DNA of 64,000 nucleotides from JAPPLB01 sp965218555 (GCA_965218555.1 OZ244625.1:3844001-3908000); one strand, 5' to 3'. Shown: positions 8,283 through 17,791, counted from the first letter of the stretch. The notes: generated by a model not told the origin, from the letters alone. Translations and numbers: made by a program.

Positions 8283-11018
8283 ATGAGCTTGGTGAAGGAG
8301 GTGAGCAGGTTGTTATCCGCTATACACGGCAGGCGCATCAGGATCGCGGCCGGGAGCACTCTAGCGCTGTTCCTCGGGCTGGCGTCTCTGGACTTGCAGG
8401 GACAGGCGTCTCAACCTGTGGAGGCGGGTGACAAATTCCAGGTCCAGCTCTTTGAAAGCCTGCCCGACGCCTGGCGCGAAGGCTGGTCGTTTGCGGGGCT
8501 AAAGCCGGCCTTGAGTTGGACGACCTCGGTGTTGGGAGTGCCGGTCGTCCCGGGGCAGATTTCCCCCGCGGGCCTGACGATGCATCGGAACAAGCCCTTT
8601 GCGGTGCGGGTCGACGGCGATCTGGAACTTCCGCAGGGCGAATACGAGTTTCACTTGCGCAGCCGGATGTATGCGCGTTTCTACGTCGACGACCAGCTCA
8701 TGATGGAGTCCGAACCTCCCAAGCCTAAGGAACTGACGCCGGAGGAAATCGCAGCTAAAGAGGCCGCTGAGAAGAAGGCCCGGGACGAAGCAGCCCAGAA
8801 AGAGGCCGAGGCTCAGGCGAGGGAAGATTTACTGCGGCAGAAACTGGAAGATGCTCTCCTGAAACAGAACGAAGAAACGCAAAAAGCCGTGAAGGCGGAT
8901 CTCGAAAAGGCGACCAGGGCACAAAGAGGTGAGCTGTCAGACACAAATCCTCCCGCCGAGATCGAAGAGGTCGTGAGGAAAATTTCTCTGGGGGCCAAGA
9001 ACTACCGATTGAGGCTTGAACTGACAGGCGAGCGGCTAGCCCAAGAGGTCTCGATTGTCTACCGAAGGGGAAACGATGAGCTGAGCCTTCTGAGTCAAGG
9101 TGATCGCATCCCGTTCACCGAGAGAGCCTGGGGTGAGTGGACCAAAGGGGAGACACAAGAAACTGACGAGCTCGGCGAGGTGGTTCGCAAGCCACGGTTA
9201 CAAAGGTGGGAGCAGTATTGGAAACAAAGACATCTCGAGCAGGCTCGAGCGGTCGCTGCGACGAGAACACCGGTGGACGTCGAGGTGCCCGCCGGCTTGC
9301 CCGAGTTCAACATGATCGACCGCTTTCTTGGCGCTAAGATGGGTGTGCAGCAGGTGCAGGCGGGCCCTCTCACCACCGATTACGCGTTTGTCCGTCGGAT
9401 TTACGTCGATGGGTGGGGGCTGATCCCAACCGCAGAGCAAGTGCAGGAGTTTGTGAGCGATTCGCGACCGAACAAACGCGAACTGCTGATCGATCGGCTT
9501 CTGGCCGCCAACGGATGGGCCGACCCCTGGGTAGGTTACTGGCAGGACCTACTGGGAGAGAATCCGAAGCTTTACGGGGGAGTTCCGCACTCGACGGGGC
9601 CTTTCAAAGAATGGATTTACCAGAGTTTCGTGCAAGATCGAGGGTATGACCGGTTCGCCACCGAGCTGCTGCTCATGGAAGGAACGCCGGAGCAGCTTGG
9701 AACCTTGGGCTTTCGCGAGTCGTTCGGCAGCGACGTTCCGATGGCCGAGAAAGCCCATGTCATTTCACAGGCTTTTATGGGCGCAAATATGAAATGCGCC
9801 CGCTGCCATGACTCGCCTCTCAATCGCTACGAGCAGCGGGATCTGTTTGGCATAGCCGCCATGCTGGAAGGCGAGCCAGTGGCCATCCCCGAGACCAGCA
9901 GCGTAGGAGAAGTACCTGGCCGGCGCAAACCGGCGGTTTCGGTGACCAGTAGGCCGGGCGACCTGATCCCTCCATCGTTTGCGTTCGATGAGGGCCGTGA
10001 CCCCGCCGAAATAGACGGAGGTGACCGGGCCCATCGGGAAGCTCTGGCGGAGTGGCTGGTGGCGCAGCGCCGGTTCGCGCAGGTCGGCGTCAACCGCATT
10101 TGGCAGAGGTTCATGGGTACGGGCTTGGTGCAGCCGATCGGCGACTGGGGCCCGGCGCCTAAAGTTTCGCACCCGGAGCTTCTAGAGTATCTGACGGACG
10201 AATTCATCGCCAGCCACTACAGCGTCAAACATATTGAGGAACTGATTCTCAAATCCCACGCCTATCAAAGAAAGCGAGACCAGAAGCTCGCCGGGCCGAG
10301 CGATCCGGAAGGATTGCCTCTTTTTGCGGCGCTTGGGGCCCGCCGCATGCGTGCAGAGGAGATCGTGGATTCGCTCCATCGCACGGTACGGAGACAGTTT
10401 AAGAGCGAGCACATCGCCTATCAAAAGGTTAACTACGGATACCCGGAACGCACCTGGCAGATCGTCTCCCTGTCCAACGAGGAGGACAACGCCGTCCTGG
10501 TCAAGCCGCTGCTGCAGGAGATCATTACGCTGGCTAAAGCCTTCGGTTGGAGGGACCAGCGCCCGGACCCTGTTAGCATAAGAAACGACGATCCCCACGC
10601 CTTGCAGCCCCTAGCTATGGCGAACGGGGAGTTGATGTATCGCTTACTCAAATTCACCGACCAGTCCTATTACACGGAGCTCTCAAATCGAGATATTACG
10701 CTAGATGAATTTGGGAACCACTTGTTCCTTAACACACTCTCGAGGCTTCCCAGCGAGAAAGAAAGAATTTGGCTCCACAGCGAGCTCGAGGCCGTCTGGA
10801 ACATAAGGCTCGTCCCCCCCGAGCTTCAGGAAAAGCGAGGAAACGAGTCCCAAGTCGCGGAGGTCGCTGTGGGGGATACTCTAGCGGCTCACGAATACAT
10901 CATGAGGGTCAGGCAAGGGGAACCGGCCACACCGACCCTGACCGAAGGGTACCGCAAGAAAGCAGAGAAAGTGTTGTGGGTGGTTCTCAACTCCCCGGAG
11001 TTCATCTTTTTACCATGA
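8283..11018 (+). CDS. DUF1549/DUF1553 secreted protein with CxxCH and PA14-like region
   Basis: About 911 residues, with an N-terminal signal segment (STLALFLGLASLDLQGQA). A PA14-like beta region follows (VRVDGDLELPQGEYEFHLRS, YARFYVDDQLMMES). It is interrupted by roughly 70 residues of highly charged Ala/Glu/Lys helix (KELTPEEIAAKEAAEKKARD onward), then resumes (NYRLRLELTGERLAQEVSIV). The DUF1549 domain comes next (IDRFLGAKMGV ... YAFVRRIYVDGWGLIPTAEQ), with a haem-type CARCH motif in NMKCARCHDSPLNRY, and then DUF1553 (RMRAEEIVDSLHRTV; DDPHALQPLAMANGELM). Proteins of this pair are common in Planctomycetes and Acidobacteriota, exported, and of unproven biochemical role. The stop codon overlaps the ATG of the next gene's frame, so the two are co-transcribed. 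The start chosen is ATG 8283 because the signal peptide follows it. Confidence 0.88.
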   Translation: MSLVKEVSRLLSAIHGRRIRIAAGSTLALFLGLASLDLQGQASQPVEAGDKFQVQLFESLPDAWREGWSFAGLKPALSWTTSVLGVPVVPGQISPAGLTMHRNKPFAVRVDGDLELPQGEYEFHLRSRMYARFYVDDQLMMESEPPKPKELTPEEIAAKEAAEKKARDEAAQKEAEAQAREDLLRQKLEDALLKQNEETQKAVKADLEKATRAQRGELSDTNPPAEIEEVVRKISLGAKNYRLRLELTGERLAQEVSIVYRRGNDELSLLSQGDRIPFTERAWGEWTKGETQETDELGEVVRKPRLQRWEQYWKQRHLEQARAVAATRTPVDVEVPAGLPEFNMIDRFLGAKMGVQQVQAGPLTTDYAFVRRIYVDGWGLIPTAEQVQEFVSDSRPNKRELLIDRLLAANGWADPWVGYWQDLLGENPKLYGGVPHSTGPFKEWIYQSFVQDRGYDRFATELLLMEGTPEQLGTLGFRESFGSDVPMAEKAHVISQAFMGANMKCARCHDSPLNRYEQRDLFGIAAMLEGEPVAIPETSSVGEVPGRRKPAVSVTSRPGDLIPPSFAFDEGRDPAEIDGGDRAHREALAEWLVAQRRFAQVGVNRIWQRFMGTGLVQPIGDWGPAPKVSHPELLEYLTDEFIASHYSVKHIEELILKSHAYQRKRDQKLAGPSDPEGLPLFAALGARRMRAEEIVDSLHRTVRRQFKSEHIAYQKVNYGYPERTWQIVSLSNEEDNAVLVKPLLQEIITLAKAFGWRDQRPDPVSIRNDDPHALQPLAMANGELMYRLLKFTDQSYYTELSNRDITLDEFGNHLFLNTLSRLPSEKERIWLHSELEAVWNIRLVPPELQEKRGNESQVAEVAVGDTLAAHEYIMRVRQGEPATPTLTEGYRKKAEKVLWVVLNSPEFIFLP

Positions 11019-11029
11019 GGAAAGCGGTC

Positions 11030-12370
11030 ATGAAAAACTCCAGTTCCCAGATGCATCGGCGCGAGTTCCTTGGAAAGACAGCGAAATTCAGCGCAGCGGC
11101 GGGTGCTTCTGCCGTTGTGGGCAGCCTTCTCTCCGAGACAGCGACTGCGGCCGGCAGCGCCAAGACGGAGTCCAACGTTAGGCCTTCGGCGACCGCCGAC
11201 ACCTGCATTTTTGTTTGGTTGGCGGGCGGTATGTGTCATGTTGACACTTTTGATCCCAAACTGAAAGGGAATGGGGCAGAGATTCCGGGCAGCTACTACA
11301 ACCCGATCAAGACCAGCGTGCCGGGAATCGAGGTCTGCGAGCACCTGCCACGGATAGCGGAGCGCATGGACCGTTTCGCTATTATAAGAACGCTGAACCA
11401 CCAGTTCTCGAACCACACTCAGGCTGTTGATTACGTCCACACAGGAAGACTGCCAAGTGGAACGATTGTGTATCCTTCCATTGGGTCCATTGTGGCCCAT
11501 GAGTTGGGCGGATTTGATCCCAAAGCCCCAGCGTACGTTGTAGTGGGCAACCCGATGCAGCCGCGCGGACCGGGATTCCTAGGCGGCAAGGACAACTATA
11601 TCTACCTCACCGATACGGAGGCTGGTCCCGCCGGACTTCAGCTGCCGGAAGGCGTGTCGCTCCAACAGTACGAGACTCGGATCCGGTCGCTGCAAAATTT
11701 CTCAGAGACCTATTTGGAGAAGCACGCCGATACGCCCATCATCCAAGCCTATGCCTCTGTTATGGATCGAGGCTTTGAAATGATGAGCCAGAAGTTTCAA
11801 AGCGCTTTCTCGGTACAGAATGAACCTGCCGAACTGCGCGAGGCCTACGGGGAGGAGTTCGGTCAGAGGTTATTATTGTCGCGGCGTCTCGTAGAGAATG
11901 GAATTCGATTTGTCGAGTGCTCTTTCAATCTACATTTTATTAACGGCTATGGATGGGACACACACGCTTTTGCCCAAAAGCGGGTCCACATCCTGATCCG
12001 ACAACTCGACAGGGCCTTGTCGGTGCTTGTCGAAGATCTGGAGAAACGCCACATGCTCGATAGGACGTTGGTGGTCGTGGCGACAGAGTTTGGCCGCCCG
12101 CCGGCATTTGACGGACAAGGGGGCCGGGGACACCAGTCCGCAGCTTACTCCGCCGTTTTGTTTGGAGGAGGAGTCCGGGGAGGACAAGCGATCGGTGTCA
12201 CCGACGAGATCGGTAAGGAAATCGTGGAACGGCCAATTTCCATTCCCGACTTTCACGCCACAATCCACCGTGCGCTGGGCATCGATTCGGGCAAACACCT
12301 CATTAGCCCCGACAACAGACCGGTACCGATCACTGATTTTGGCCAACCCGTCGAAGAGTTGTTCAGTTAA
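11030..12370 (+). CDS. DUF1501 (sulfatase-fold) Tat-exported protein
   Basis: About 446 residues. The leader MHRREFLGKTAKFSAAAGAS is a twin-arginine signal. The mature domain starts ADTCIFVWLAGGMCHVDTFD and continues with EVCEHLPRIAERMDRFAIIR, NHTQAVDYVHTGRL, GWDTHAFAQKR and VVVATEFGRPPAFDGQGGRG, the DUF1501 signature of the alkaline-phosphatase/sulfatase superfamily. GAGG lies 9 nt before ATG 11030; an in-frame ATG at 11015 overlaps the upstream stop (ATGA) and is the alternative start. DUF1501 and DUF1549/1553 proteins are almost always encoded side by side, so they probably act together outside the cytoplasm; substrate unknown. The 3' end lies only 60 bp from an IS21 element, but the reading frame reaches a natural C-terminus. 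Confidence 0.9.
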   Translation: MKNSSSQMHRREFLGKTAKFSAAAGASAVVGSLLSETATAAGSAKTESNVRPSATADTCIFVWLAGGMCHVDTFDPKLKGNGAEIPGSYYNPIKTSVPGIEVCEHLPRIAERMDRFAIIRTLNHQFSNHTQAVDYVHTGRLPSGTIVYPSIGSIVAHELGGFDPKAPAYVVVGNPMQPRGPGFLGGKDNYIYLTDTEAGPAGLQLPEGVSLQQYETRIRSLQNFSETYLEKHADTPIIQAYASVMDRGFEMMSQKFQSAFSVQNEPAELREAYGEEFGQRLLLSRRLVENGIRFVECSFNLHFINGYGWDTHAFAQKRVHILIRQLDRALSVLVEDLEKRHMLDRTLVVVATEFGRPPAFDGQGGRGHQSAAYSAVLFGGGVRGGQAIGVTDEIGKEIVERPISIPDFHATIHRALGIDSGKHLISPDNRPVPITDFGQPVEELFS

Positions 12371-12597
12371 CGCACTATCGGCCCAGGATGAGATCCAGTG
12401 AGACCCGGCATCTTTTGGGGCCAGTGTCAATGTCAAACGAAAATTGCGCACTTCTGACAAACGAAAATTGCACACATTTGAGGGGAGAACCGCCGCGGGT
12501 TTGGCGGACTTTCCCCCTTCGTTGCGATGGGGGTTGAGGTGGCCGTCGGAGGGAGCGGAGCGACCGGAGCCGGCCACCTCAAGCTGTGCAGCAGCCG

Positions 12598-13410
12598 TCA
12601 TGTTCCCGTCCCTGCGGGCGGGGTGGCTTCGCCGTCCGCGCGTTGCATGGAACGCCACAGCCCCTGGTGAGCCCTCATCCGGAAGCTGTTCCCGCGGATG
12701 TTGACGATGTGGCAGTGGTGCAGCAGGCGGTCGATCAGGGCCGCCGCCATGACGTCGTCCCCCAGTACTGCGCCCCATTCTTCGAATCCCTTGTTGGAGG
12801 TCAGCACGGTCGAGGCCTGCTCGTGGCGCGCGTTGATCAGCTGGAAGAACAGCACGGCTCCATCGCGGCTGACGGGCAGGTAGCCGATCTCGTCGACGAC
12901 CAACAGCGCCGGATGGGTCAGCATGCGCAGGCGGCGCGCCAGCTGGCCCGCTGCACGGGCCTGCTCCAGCGACTCGATCAGGCTCGCCAGCGTTCCGTAG
13001 TAGACCCGCCGCCCCGACTCCGCCGCGGTGATGGCGAGACTGATGGCCAAGTGCGTCTTGCCGACTCCGGGTGGCCCCAGCAGAACGACGTTCTCCTGGC
13101 GGGCCAGGAACCCGAGCTCGTGCAGACTCTCGATCTGCTCGCGCTTGAGGCTCGGCTGAAAGGCGAAGTCGAACTGCGCCAGGGTCTTCACGGCGGGCAG
13201 CCGGGAGGCGCGCATGGCGGTCTCCAAGCGGCGGTTGTTGCGCAGGGCGATCTGGGCGCCCAGCAGCCGCTCGAGAGCCTCGCCGGCGGTCACGGCGCCG
13301 CTGTCGAGTTGCGCCAGGATGCCGTCCACCGCCTCCAGCGCACCCGGCATCTTCAGGTCGGCCAGCATCGCCCGCAGCCGGGCGCGCCGCCCGTCGGCCG
13401 GCGCGCTCAT
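12598..13410 (-). CDS. istB: IS21-family helper ATPase IstB (type 1)
   Basis: 270 residues, AAA+ ATPase that assists IstA in target selection. Motifs: Walker A as LLGPPGVGKTHLA (about 113-125), Walker B as ALLVVDEIGYLPV, and the sensor region STVLTSNKGFEEWGAVLGDD. The ATG overlaps the istA stop (ATGA), the usual translational coupling in IS21. The C-terminus extends about 20 residues past the IstB core (MRAHQGLWRSMQRADGEA). The frame is intact, so the element may still be active. Confidence 0.93.
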   Translation of the reverse strand: MSAPADGRRARLRAMLADLKMPGALEAVDGILAQLDSGAVTAGEALERLLGAQIALRNNRRLETAMRASRLPAVKTLAQFDFAFQPSLKREQIESLHELGFLARQENVVLLGPPGVGKTHLAISLAITAAESGRRVYYGTLASLIESLEQARAAGQLARRLRMLTHPALLVVDEIGYLPVSRDGAVLFFQLINARHEQASTVLTSNKGFEEWGAVLGDDVMAAALIDRLLHHCHIVNIRGNSFRMRAHQGLWRSMQRADGEATPPAGTGT

Positions 13411-14426
13411 CGCACCACCTCCGCGTACACCCGCAACGGCCGACGCTCAACGGCCACTGGCGTCGGGGCCCAAGACGGAGCCGCCGGGCGCATCCGGCCT
13501 CCGACGCGCTGGTACGGCCCGCATGCCAACGGCCCCAAGGCTCCCCGCTCGTCACGCTCGAACCGCTCCTGCGGTCGCTCCCCGGTCGTGCCGTGCCGCC
13601 GCACGTTGGCGGTCTCCGCCAGCCAGCGCTCCGCCTGCTCGTTCAGGTCCGCGTCACTGACAAACTCCCGGCCGTAAAAGAAGCTCTCCCGCACATAGCG
13701 GATCGGCCGCTCCACCTTGCCCTTGGTCCGTGCCCGGTAGGGCCGGCAGGACCGCGGCCGGAAGCCCCAGTGCGCGGCGAAACGCAAGAACTCTGCGTTC
13801 AGCGCCAGCGGCCCACCCAGCAGGCGGTCGTCGGACACCACCACCGACCGCATCTGGTCGAACAGCAGCTCCTGCGGCACGCCCCCGAAGCGCTCGAAGG
13901 CGCCCTCCAGGCCGCGGCACAGCACCTCCATCGTCTGCCGCTGGAAGAACCGCAGCCACAGCAGCCGCGAGTAGCCCAGCACCACCAGCAGCGCCTGACG
14001 CCGTCCCCACGGCAGCCGGAAGCCGCCGAAGTCTACCTGGCCCTGATGCCCCGGAGGCGTCTCGAACCGTACCACCGGATCCGCTGTCTCCCGTGGCCGG
14101 ACCTGGCGCACGTAATCCCGCACGCTCCCGTAGCAGCCCGGGTATCCCGCCGCCCGCACCTCCTCATACAGCCGCTGCACCGTCAGCTTCGGATACACCT
14201 CCAGGCGCGCCTCGATCATCCCCTTGTACGGGTCCAACTTGCGCGCGATCGGCGCCCGCCGCGCATAGCCGCCCGCCTCCGTGGTCAGCTCCCGGTCCAA
14301 CTGACCGGACTCGATCCAGTAGTGGATCGTCCGCCGACTGAGCTGGAACCGCCGTGCCAGCTCGGCCTTCGACACCCCTTGCTCCAAGTAATGCTTCAGC
14401 AGCATCTTCGCCTCCATGTCGTACAT
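13407..14426 (-). CDS. istA: IS21-family transposase IstA (type 1)
   Basis: About 340 residues; the cointegrase with a DDE integrase fold. The N-terminal helix-turn-helix is LEQGVSKAELARRFQLSRRT (about 12-31). The catalytic core carries D in HQGQVDFGGFRLPW, D in QELLFDQMRSVVV, and E in RTKGKVERPIRYVRE. It is shorter than the roughly 500-residue IstA of the other IS21 in this window but shows no frameshift. I start it at the ATG of MYDMEAKML; a frame-open extension of 10 residues upstream is less likely. Confidence 0.9.
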   Translation of the reverse strand: MYDMEAKMLLKHYLEQGVSKAELARRFQLSRRTIHYWIESGQLDRELTTEAGGYARRAPIARKLDPYKGMIEARLEVYPKLTVQRLYEEVRAAGYPGCYGSVRDYVRQVRPRETADPVVRFETPPGHQGQVDFGGFRLPWGRRQALLVVLGYSRLLWLRFFQRQTMEVLCRGLEGAFERFGGVPQELLFDQMRSVVVSDDRLLGGPLALNAEFLRFAAHWGFRPRSCRPYRARTKGKVERPIRYVRESFFYGREFVSDADLNEQAERWLAETANVRRHGTTGERPQERFERDERGALGPLACGPYQRVGGRMRPAAPSWAPTPVAVERRPLRVYAEVVR

Positions 14427-14807
14427 CTCTCCGCCCCTCCATGTGGCCTCGCCCACATGCTGGAGCAGCGGTCTTCCCGCCGGTGAAAAGTGTGCAATTT
14501 TGGCTTGTCGAAAATGTGCAAATTAGCATTGCCGCCAACAGCCAGCCAGCACACCATCCATACAGTCCGATGCGCCTGGCTCTTGGGCGGGTTCATGGCG
14601 GTTGTCTATCTTCTGAGCTACAGTGACTCTCAGGTTGTTTTCGGGTTTGGAGCGGGTGTTTCGAGCCAGAACCTTGCAGCTTGCGTTCCCGGCCGCAGGG
14701 ATGTACCATGACCGAGCAGGAGTCTGGAAAATTCCGGGTCTAAGGCTAGCCTTTGGACCGGGCACTCGTAGCGCGTGCTACTTTCGGTGACATAGGAGAG
14801 GGAGGAT

Positions 14808-16094
14808 ATGCTGAATCGTAGAGAACTCTTAAGTCTTGTCGGAGCTCCTGGCTTAACCATGACCGCCGACGCTGCCAGTGCGGCGTCGGCAATAGATAAA
14901 GTTACTAGAATCGGCGCAGTCGGGGTCGGAGGTCGGGGTACCAGTCTGTTGAGAGTCCTGACGAAGCTTCCTGGAGTCGAAATTCCAGCCATCTGCGACA
15001 TTAACGAAGCCAATCTCAAGCGGGCGCAAGACATCGTTGAGAAAACCGGAGGCAAGCGACCAGAGGGTTATTGGAGAGGTCCGGATGATTTCCGGCGATT
15101 GGTAGCTCGCGATGACCTCGACGCTGTGCTCACGGCTACGCCCTGGGATTCCCATGCTCGAATTTGTGTGGCTGCCATGAAAGAGGGCAAATACGCGGCT
15201 ACGGAAGTTCCTGCAGCGACTACGGTTGAAGATTGCTGGGAACTCGTAAACACCTCAGAGAAGACCGGCATGCCGCTGATGATGCTTGAAAACTACTGCT
15301 GGATGAGACCTGTGATGCTGGCGCTCAACATCGCGGAGAAGGGCCTCTTCGGTGAGCTGGAACATTGCGAGGTTGGTTACCAACACGACGTGCGGTTCCA
15401 TCGGTTTGACCATCCGTGGCATTTGGAGGAGGCTGCAAACAGGAACGGAAGCATCTATTCCACACATGCAATTGGGCCCGCCGCCTGGTGGCTCAAGATC
15501 AACCGAGGCGACCGTTTCAATTACTTGACGTCTATGAGTTGCAGCTCGCAGGGGATGAATATCTACTTGGCTCGGAGGCTGGGACCCGACCACCTGAAAG
15601 CCAGGAGATCGTACGCGCTGGGCGATGTAAATACTACCCTCATAAAGACTTCCAATGGTGCGACAGCCACCATCTACTATGACTCACAAACACCGCGCCC
15701 ATTGGATCTTATCCTGCGGCTGCAAGGAACAAAGGGTATCTATTCAGGAGCGCAAGGGCAGATCTACGTGGAAGGCCGCAGCCCAAAGTTGGATGAGTGG
15801 GAGAGTGTTGAGACATATTACAGGCAGTACGAACATCCAGTGTGGAGACACATGGGTCGTGCCGCAACGGAGCACGGTCACGGCGGCAGCGATTATCTGG
15901 AACTGTACGCCTTTGTTCAATCGGTGCGTCACAAAACGCAACCTCCGATTGATGTCTATGACGCAGCCACGTGGAGCGTTATTGCTCCTTTGAGTGAGAA
16001 ATCAGTGGCTTCCAAGAGCGCGTCCGTAGACGTTCCGGATTTTACGCGGGGGAAATGGAAGGGTACCAGAGATCTTGCGCTTGGCATCCCATAA
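14808..16094 (+). CDS. GH109-like Gfo/Idh/MocA oxidoreductase-type glycosidase
   Basis: 428 residues. The leader MLNRRELLSLVGAPGLTM is a Tat-like signal. The Rossmann fold opens with RIGAVGVGGRGTSLLR (about 40-55). Instead of the usual EKP triad it has TEVPAATTVEDCWELV, followed by MPLMMLENYCWMRPVMLALN, EKGLFGELEHCEVGYQHDVR and a NGSIYSTHAIGP block. These are the hallmarks of glycoside hydrolase family 109, which cleaves alpha-N-acetylgalactosaminide bonds by an NAD-dependent redox mechanism; the exact substrate here is unknown. A GGGAGG Shine-Dalgarno is 5 nt before the ATG. It probably belonged to the same + strand block as the DUF1501 gene before the IS21 insertion. A plain sugar dehydrogenase is the alternative. 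Confidence 0.82.
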   Translation: MLNRRELLSLVGAPGLTMTADAASAASAIDKVTRIGAVGVGGRGTSLLRVLTKLPGVEIPAICDINEANLKRAQDIVEKTGGKRPEGYWRGPDDFRRLVARDDLDAVLTATPWDSHARICVAAMKEGKYAATEVPAATTVEDCWELVNTSEKTGMPLMMLENYCWMRPVMLALNIAEKGLFGELEHCEVGYQHDVRFHRFDHPWHLEEAANRNGSIYSTHAIGPAAWWLKINRGDRFNYLTSMSCSSQGMNIYLARRLGPDHLKARRSYALGDVNTTLIKTSNGATATIYYDSQTPRPLDLILRLQGTKGIYSGAQGQIYVEGRSPKLDEWESVETYYRQYEHPVWRHMGRAATEHGHGGSDYLELYAFVQSVRHKTQPPIDVYDAATWSVIAPLSEKSVASKSASVDVPDFTRGKWKGTRDLALGIP

Positions 16095-16423
16095 CTGTGA
16101 CGCCTTGACAAAGTAGCCTGGAATCTTCGTGCTACTCATGCATCGCAAGCCCGAGGTCGCGACGGTCTGCACAAGGCAGCGCCGAGCCGCAGTCGAGAAT
16201 CATGCGCCCCTCCATTCCATCCGCGTCGAAATCGGAGTCTCTGCGTACCAGCTGGACCTGCCACGCTCTCCCCATTGCCCGGCTGGACCGCAGAAGTCGG
16301 AGGGCCTTTCGAAACAGATCCTATTGGGGCCGAGGTTGGCATTCAACCCATGCGGGATCAGTTTATCGAAACTTCGCGACCTAGCGTAACGCAGATATTG
16401 GTTTTCTCTGGGGAAAACACACC
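16095..16423 (+). other. Intergenic gap before M24 peptidase
   Basis: No gene is supported. One short frame here (ending GAEVGIQPMRDQFIET) could be a tail of a lost gene, but I recognise no family. The M24 start at 16424 has only a weak GGGGAA ribosome site. Confidence 0.35.
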
Positions 16424-17602
16424 ATGCGCCTGTTTGACTATTCCAAGGTTTCTCGGCTGATGGCTAGGGCCGATATCGAGCTCTTACTTGCACACACCAA
16501 ACCGAACGTTGAATATCTCACCGACTACCAATGGGCGACACATTGGACGAGGGATAACTTTCTGACCGAGGACGGGCGCTCTTGCTACGCCAGCTTCGTG
16601 GGGTTGCCTCGAAACGAGGCGGCAGGACCGTTCTACATCGGCTTGTCTTCCGAGATTGGATATCCGGAGAACTACGGCATGTGGATCGAGGATCGGCGTT
16701 ATTGGGGCGCCGGTTTCGAAGTCTCCGGCAGATCAACACAGGTGCCGATTGCCAGTGACATCGTACCTTTGTTGGTCGAAGTCGTGCGTTCGAAGCAGCT
16801 CCACCGAGGAAAGATCGGGCTGGAACTGAACCAAATTGAGATGGTCTACTACGAAGCGCTTCGAGAGTCCCTGCCGGACGCGATATTCGTAGATGCTGCG
16901 CCGATTTTGTGGGAGCTGCGGAGAGTCAAGCATCCCGACGAGATTCGGCGGATGCGGGAAGCAGCTAAGTTGACGAGCGAAGTCTGCGAGCTGTCTTACT
17001 CGAGTGCAACGGCAGGCATGACGGAGCGGGACCTGGATGCGCTCATGGCCCGCTGGATGGCCGCTCGGGGTCTGCACTATGAGTGGATGCATGTCGGCTT
17101 CGGCCCTAAAGGGGCCAACTTCGTCGGGGCGACCGACACCCCACTGAAACCCGGGGAGATCCTCCGCGTTGACCTCGGGGGCAGTTACAAGGGGTACGTC
17201 TGCGACATGTCCCGCTCCCTGGCTTTTGGCGGGAAAGTTAGCGATGCGGCGCGACGGGCGCACGCAGTGATCCATCAGGCCAACCAGGCTCTTCGGGAAG
17301 CGCTACGGCCGGGGGTGACGGGGAGAGAAATGTATCGGCTCTGCATGCAGACGATTGAAGATGCTGGCTATCGTCCGCTTACCCGCCAGGCGGGTCATTC
17401 CGTGGGACGAACCGTCCACGAGCTTCCTTGCCTTAACGACGAAAACGATTCCCCGTTGGAGCCGGACATGGTGCTGACCGTCGAGCCATGTATTCGAGTG
17501 GAGGACGTGGGGTCGATTAACATTGAGGACCTGATGCTCGTCACCGAGGACGGAGCCGAGTGTTTGACGCCCGTGCCACGCGAGCTGGAGGCGTATCTCT
17601 GA
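16424..17602 (+). CDS. M24-family metallopeptidase (Xaa-Pro aminopeptidase-like)
   Basis: 392 residues, complete. The N-terminal creatinase domain covers about 1-140 (MRLFDYSKVSRLMARADIEL; HTKPNVEYLTDYQWATHW). The pita-bread domain follows the linker LRRVKHPDEIRRMREAAKL. All five dinuclear-metal ligands are visible: D about 249 and D about 260 in RVDLGGSYKGYVCDMSRS, H about 324 in GHSVGRTVHELP, E about 353 in TVEPCIR, and E about 367 in NIEDLMLV. The family cleaves Xaa-Pro bonds or related C-N bonds. No signal peptide is present, so it is cytoplasmic. The stop codon lies 2 bp from the target duplication of the IS21 copy, so the gene just escaped disruption. A truncated relative is at the left window edge. 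Confidence 0.92.
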   Translation: MRLFDYSKVSRLMARADIELLLAHTKPNVEYLTDYQWATHWTRDNFLTEDGRSCYASFVGLPRNEAAGPFYIGLSSEIGYPENYGMWIEDRRYWGAGFEVSGRSTQVPIASDIVPLLVEVVRSKQLHRGKIGLELNQIEMVYYEALRESLPDAIFVDAAPILWELRRVKHPDEIRRMREAAKLTSEVCELSYSSATAGMTERDLDALMARWMAARGLHYEWMHVGFGPKGANFVGATDTPLKPGEILRVDLGGSYKGYVCDMSRSLAFGGKVSDAARRAHAVIHQANQALREALRPGVTGREMYRLCMQTIEDAGYRPLTRQAGHSVGRTVHELPCLNDENDSPLEPDMVLTVEPCIRVEDVGSINIEDLMLVTEDGAECLTPVPRELEAYL

Positions 17603-17604
17603 AT

Positions 17605-17612
17605 CTATAAGA
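17605..17612. repeat. 8-bp target site duplication, left copy
   Basis: CTATAAGA lies immediately before the left TGT end of the IS21 copy and is repeated exactly at 20182-20189. This marks a clean insertion. Confidence 0.9.
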
Positions 17613-17791
17613 TGTCAAGGGCGGAGCAAAATTAGGCCACTGGGGCGGAGTAAAAGTAGACCATCTCGGGGATAGGACTCGTTTCTGAAAGCGGCTGTTT
17701 TGGGGGCTGGAGCGAAGTCGGGGGACGCCTGTTAAGGCGGCCCCGGACGTAGTGGAAGCCCCTCGAAACAGCCGGCGGCTGGGCGGGGGGA

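Larger units (their letters stand above)
12431..14528 (-). mobile_element. IS21-family insertion sequence (type 1)
   Basis: An istA-istB pair on the minus strand is bounded by the multiple short terminal repeats typical of IS21. The left end has two copies of CAAACGAAAATTGCxCAC (from 12434 and 12459). The right end, read in reverse, has TTTGCACATTTTCGACAAG followed by CCAAAATTGCACAC. The outer limits given rest on the TG...CA end rule and are good to a few bases. I could not find a matching target duplication at these limits. The element separates the DUF1501 gene from the GH109-like gene. It is clearly different from the 2,569-bp IS21 copies at 17.6 and 33.2 kb. Confidence 0.75.

Noticed and set aside
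11930..13555. Minus-strand open frame of about 540 codons spanning the DUF1501 3' end and the IS21
   Set aside because: It crosses the IS boundary, is antisense to DUF1501 and out of frame with istB and istA; there is no domain support.
12586..13677. Long plus-strand open frame across the IS21 type 1 genes
   Set aside because: It is antisense to istB and istA, which have full motif sets; the plus-strand product is low-complexity and Gln/Arg-rich.
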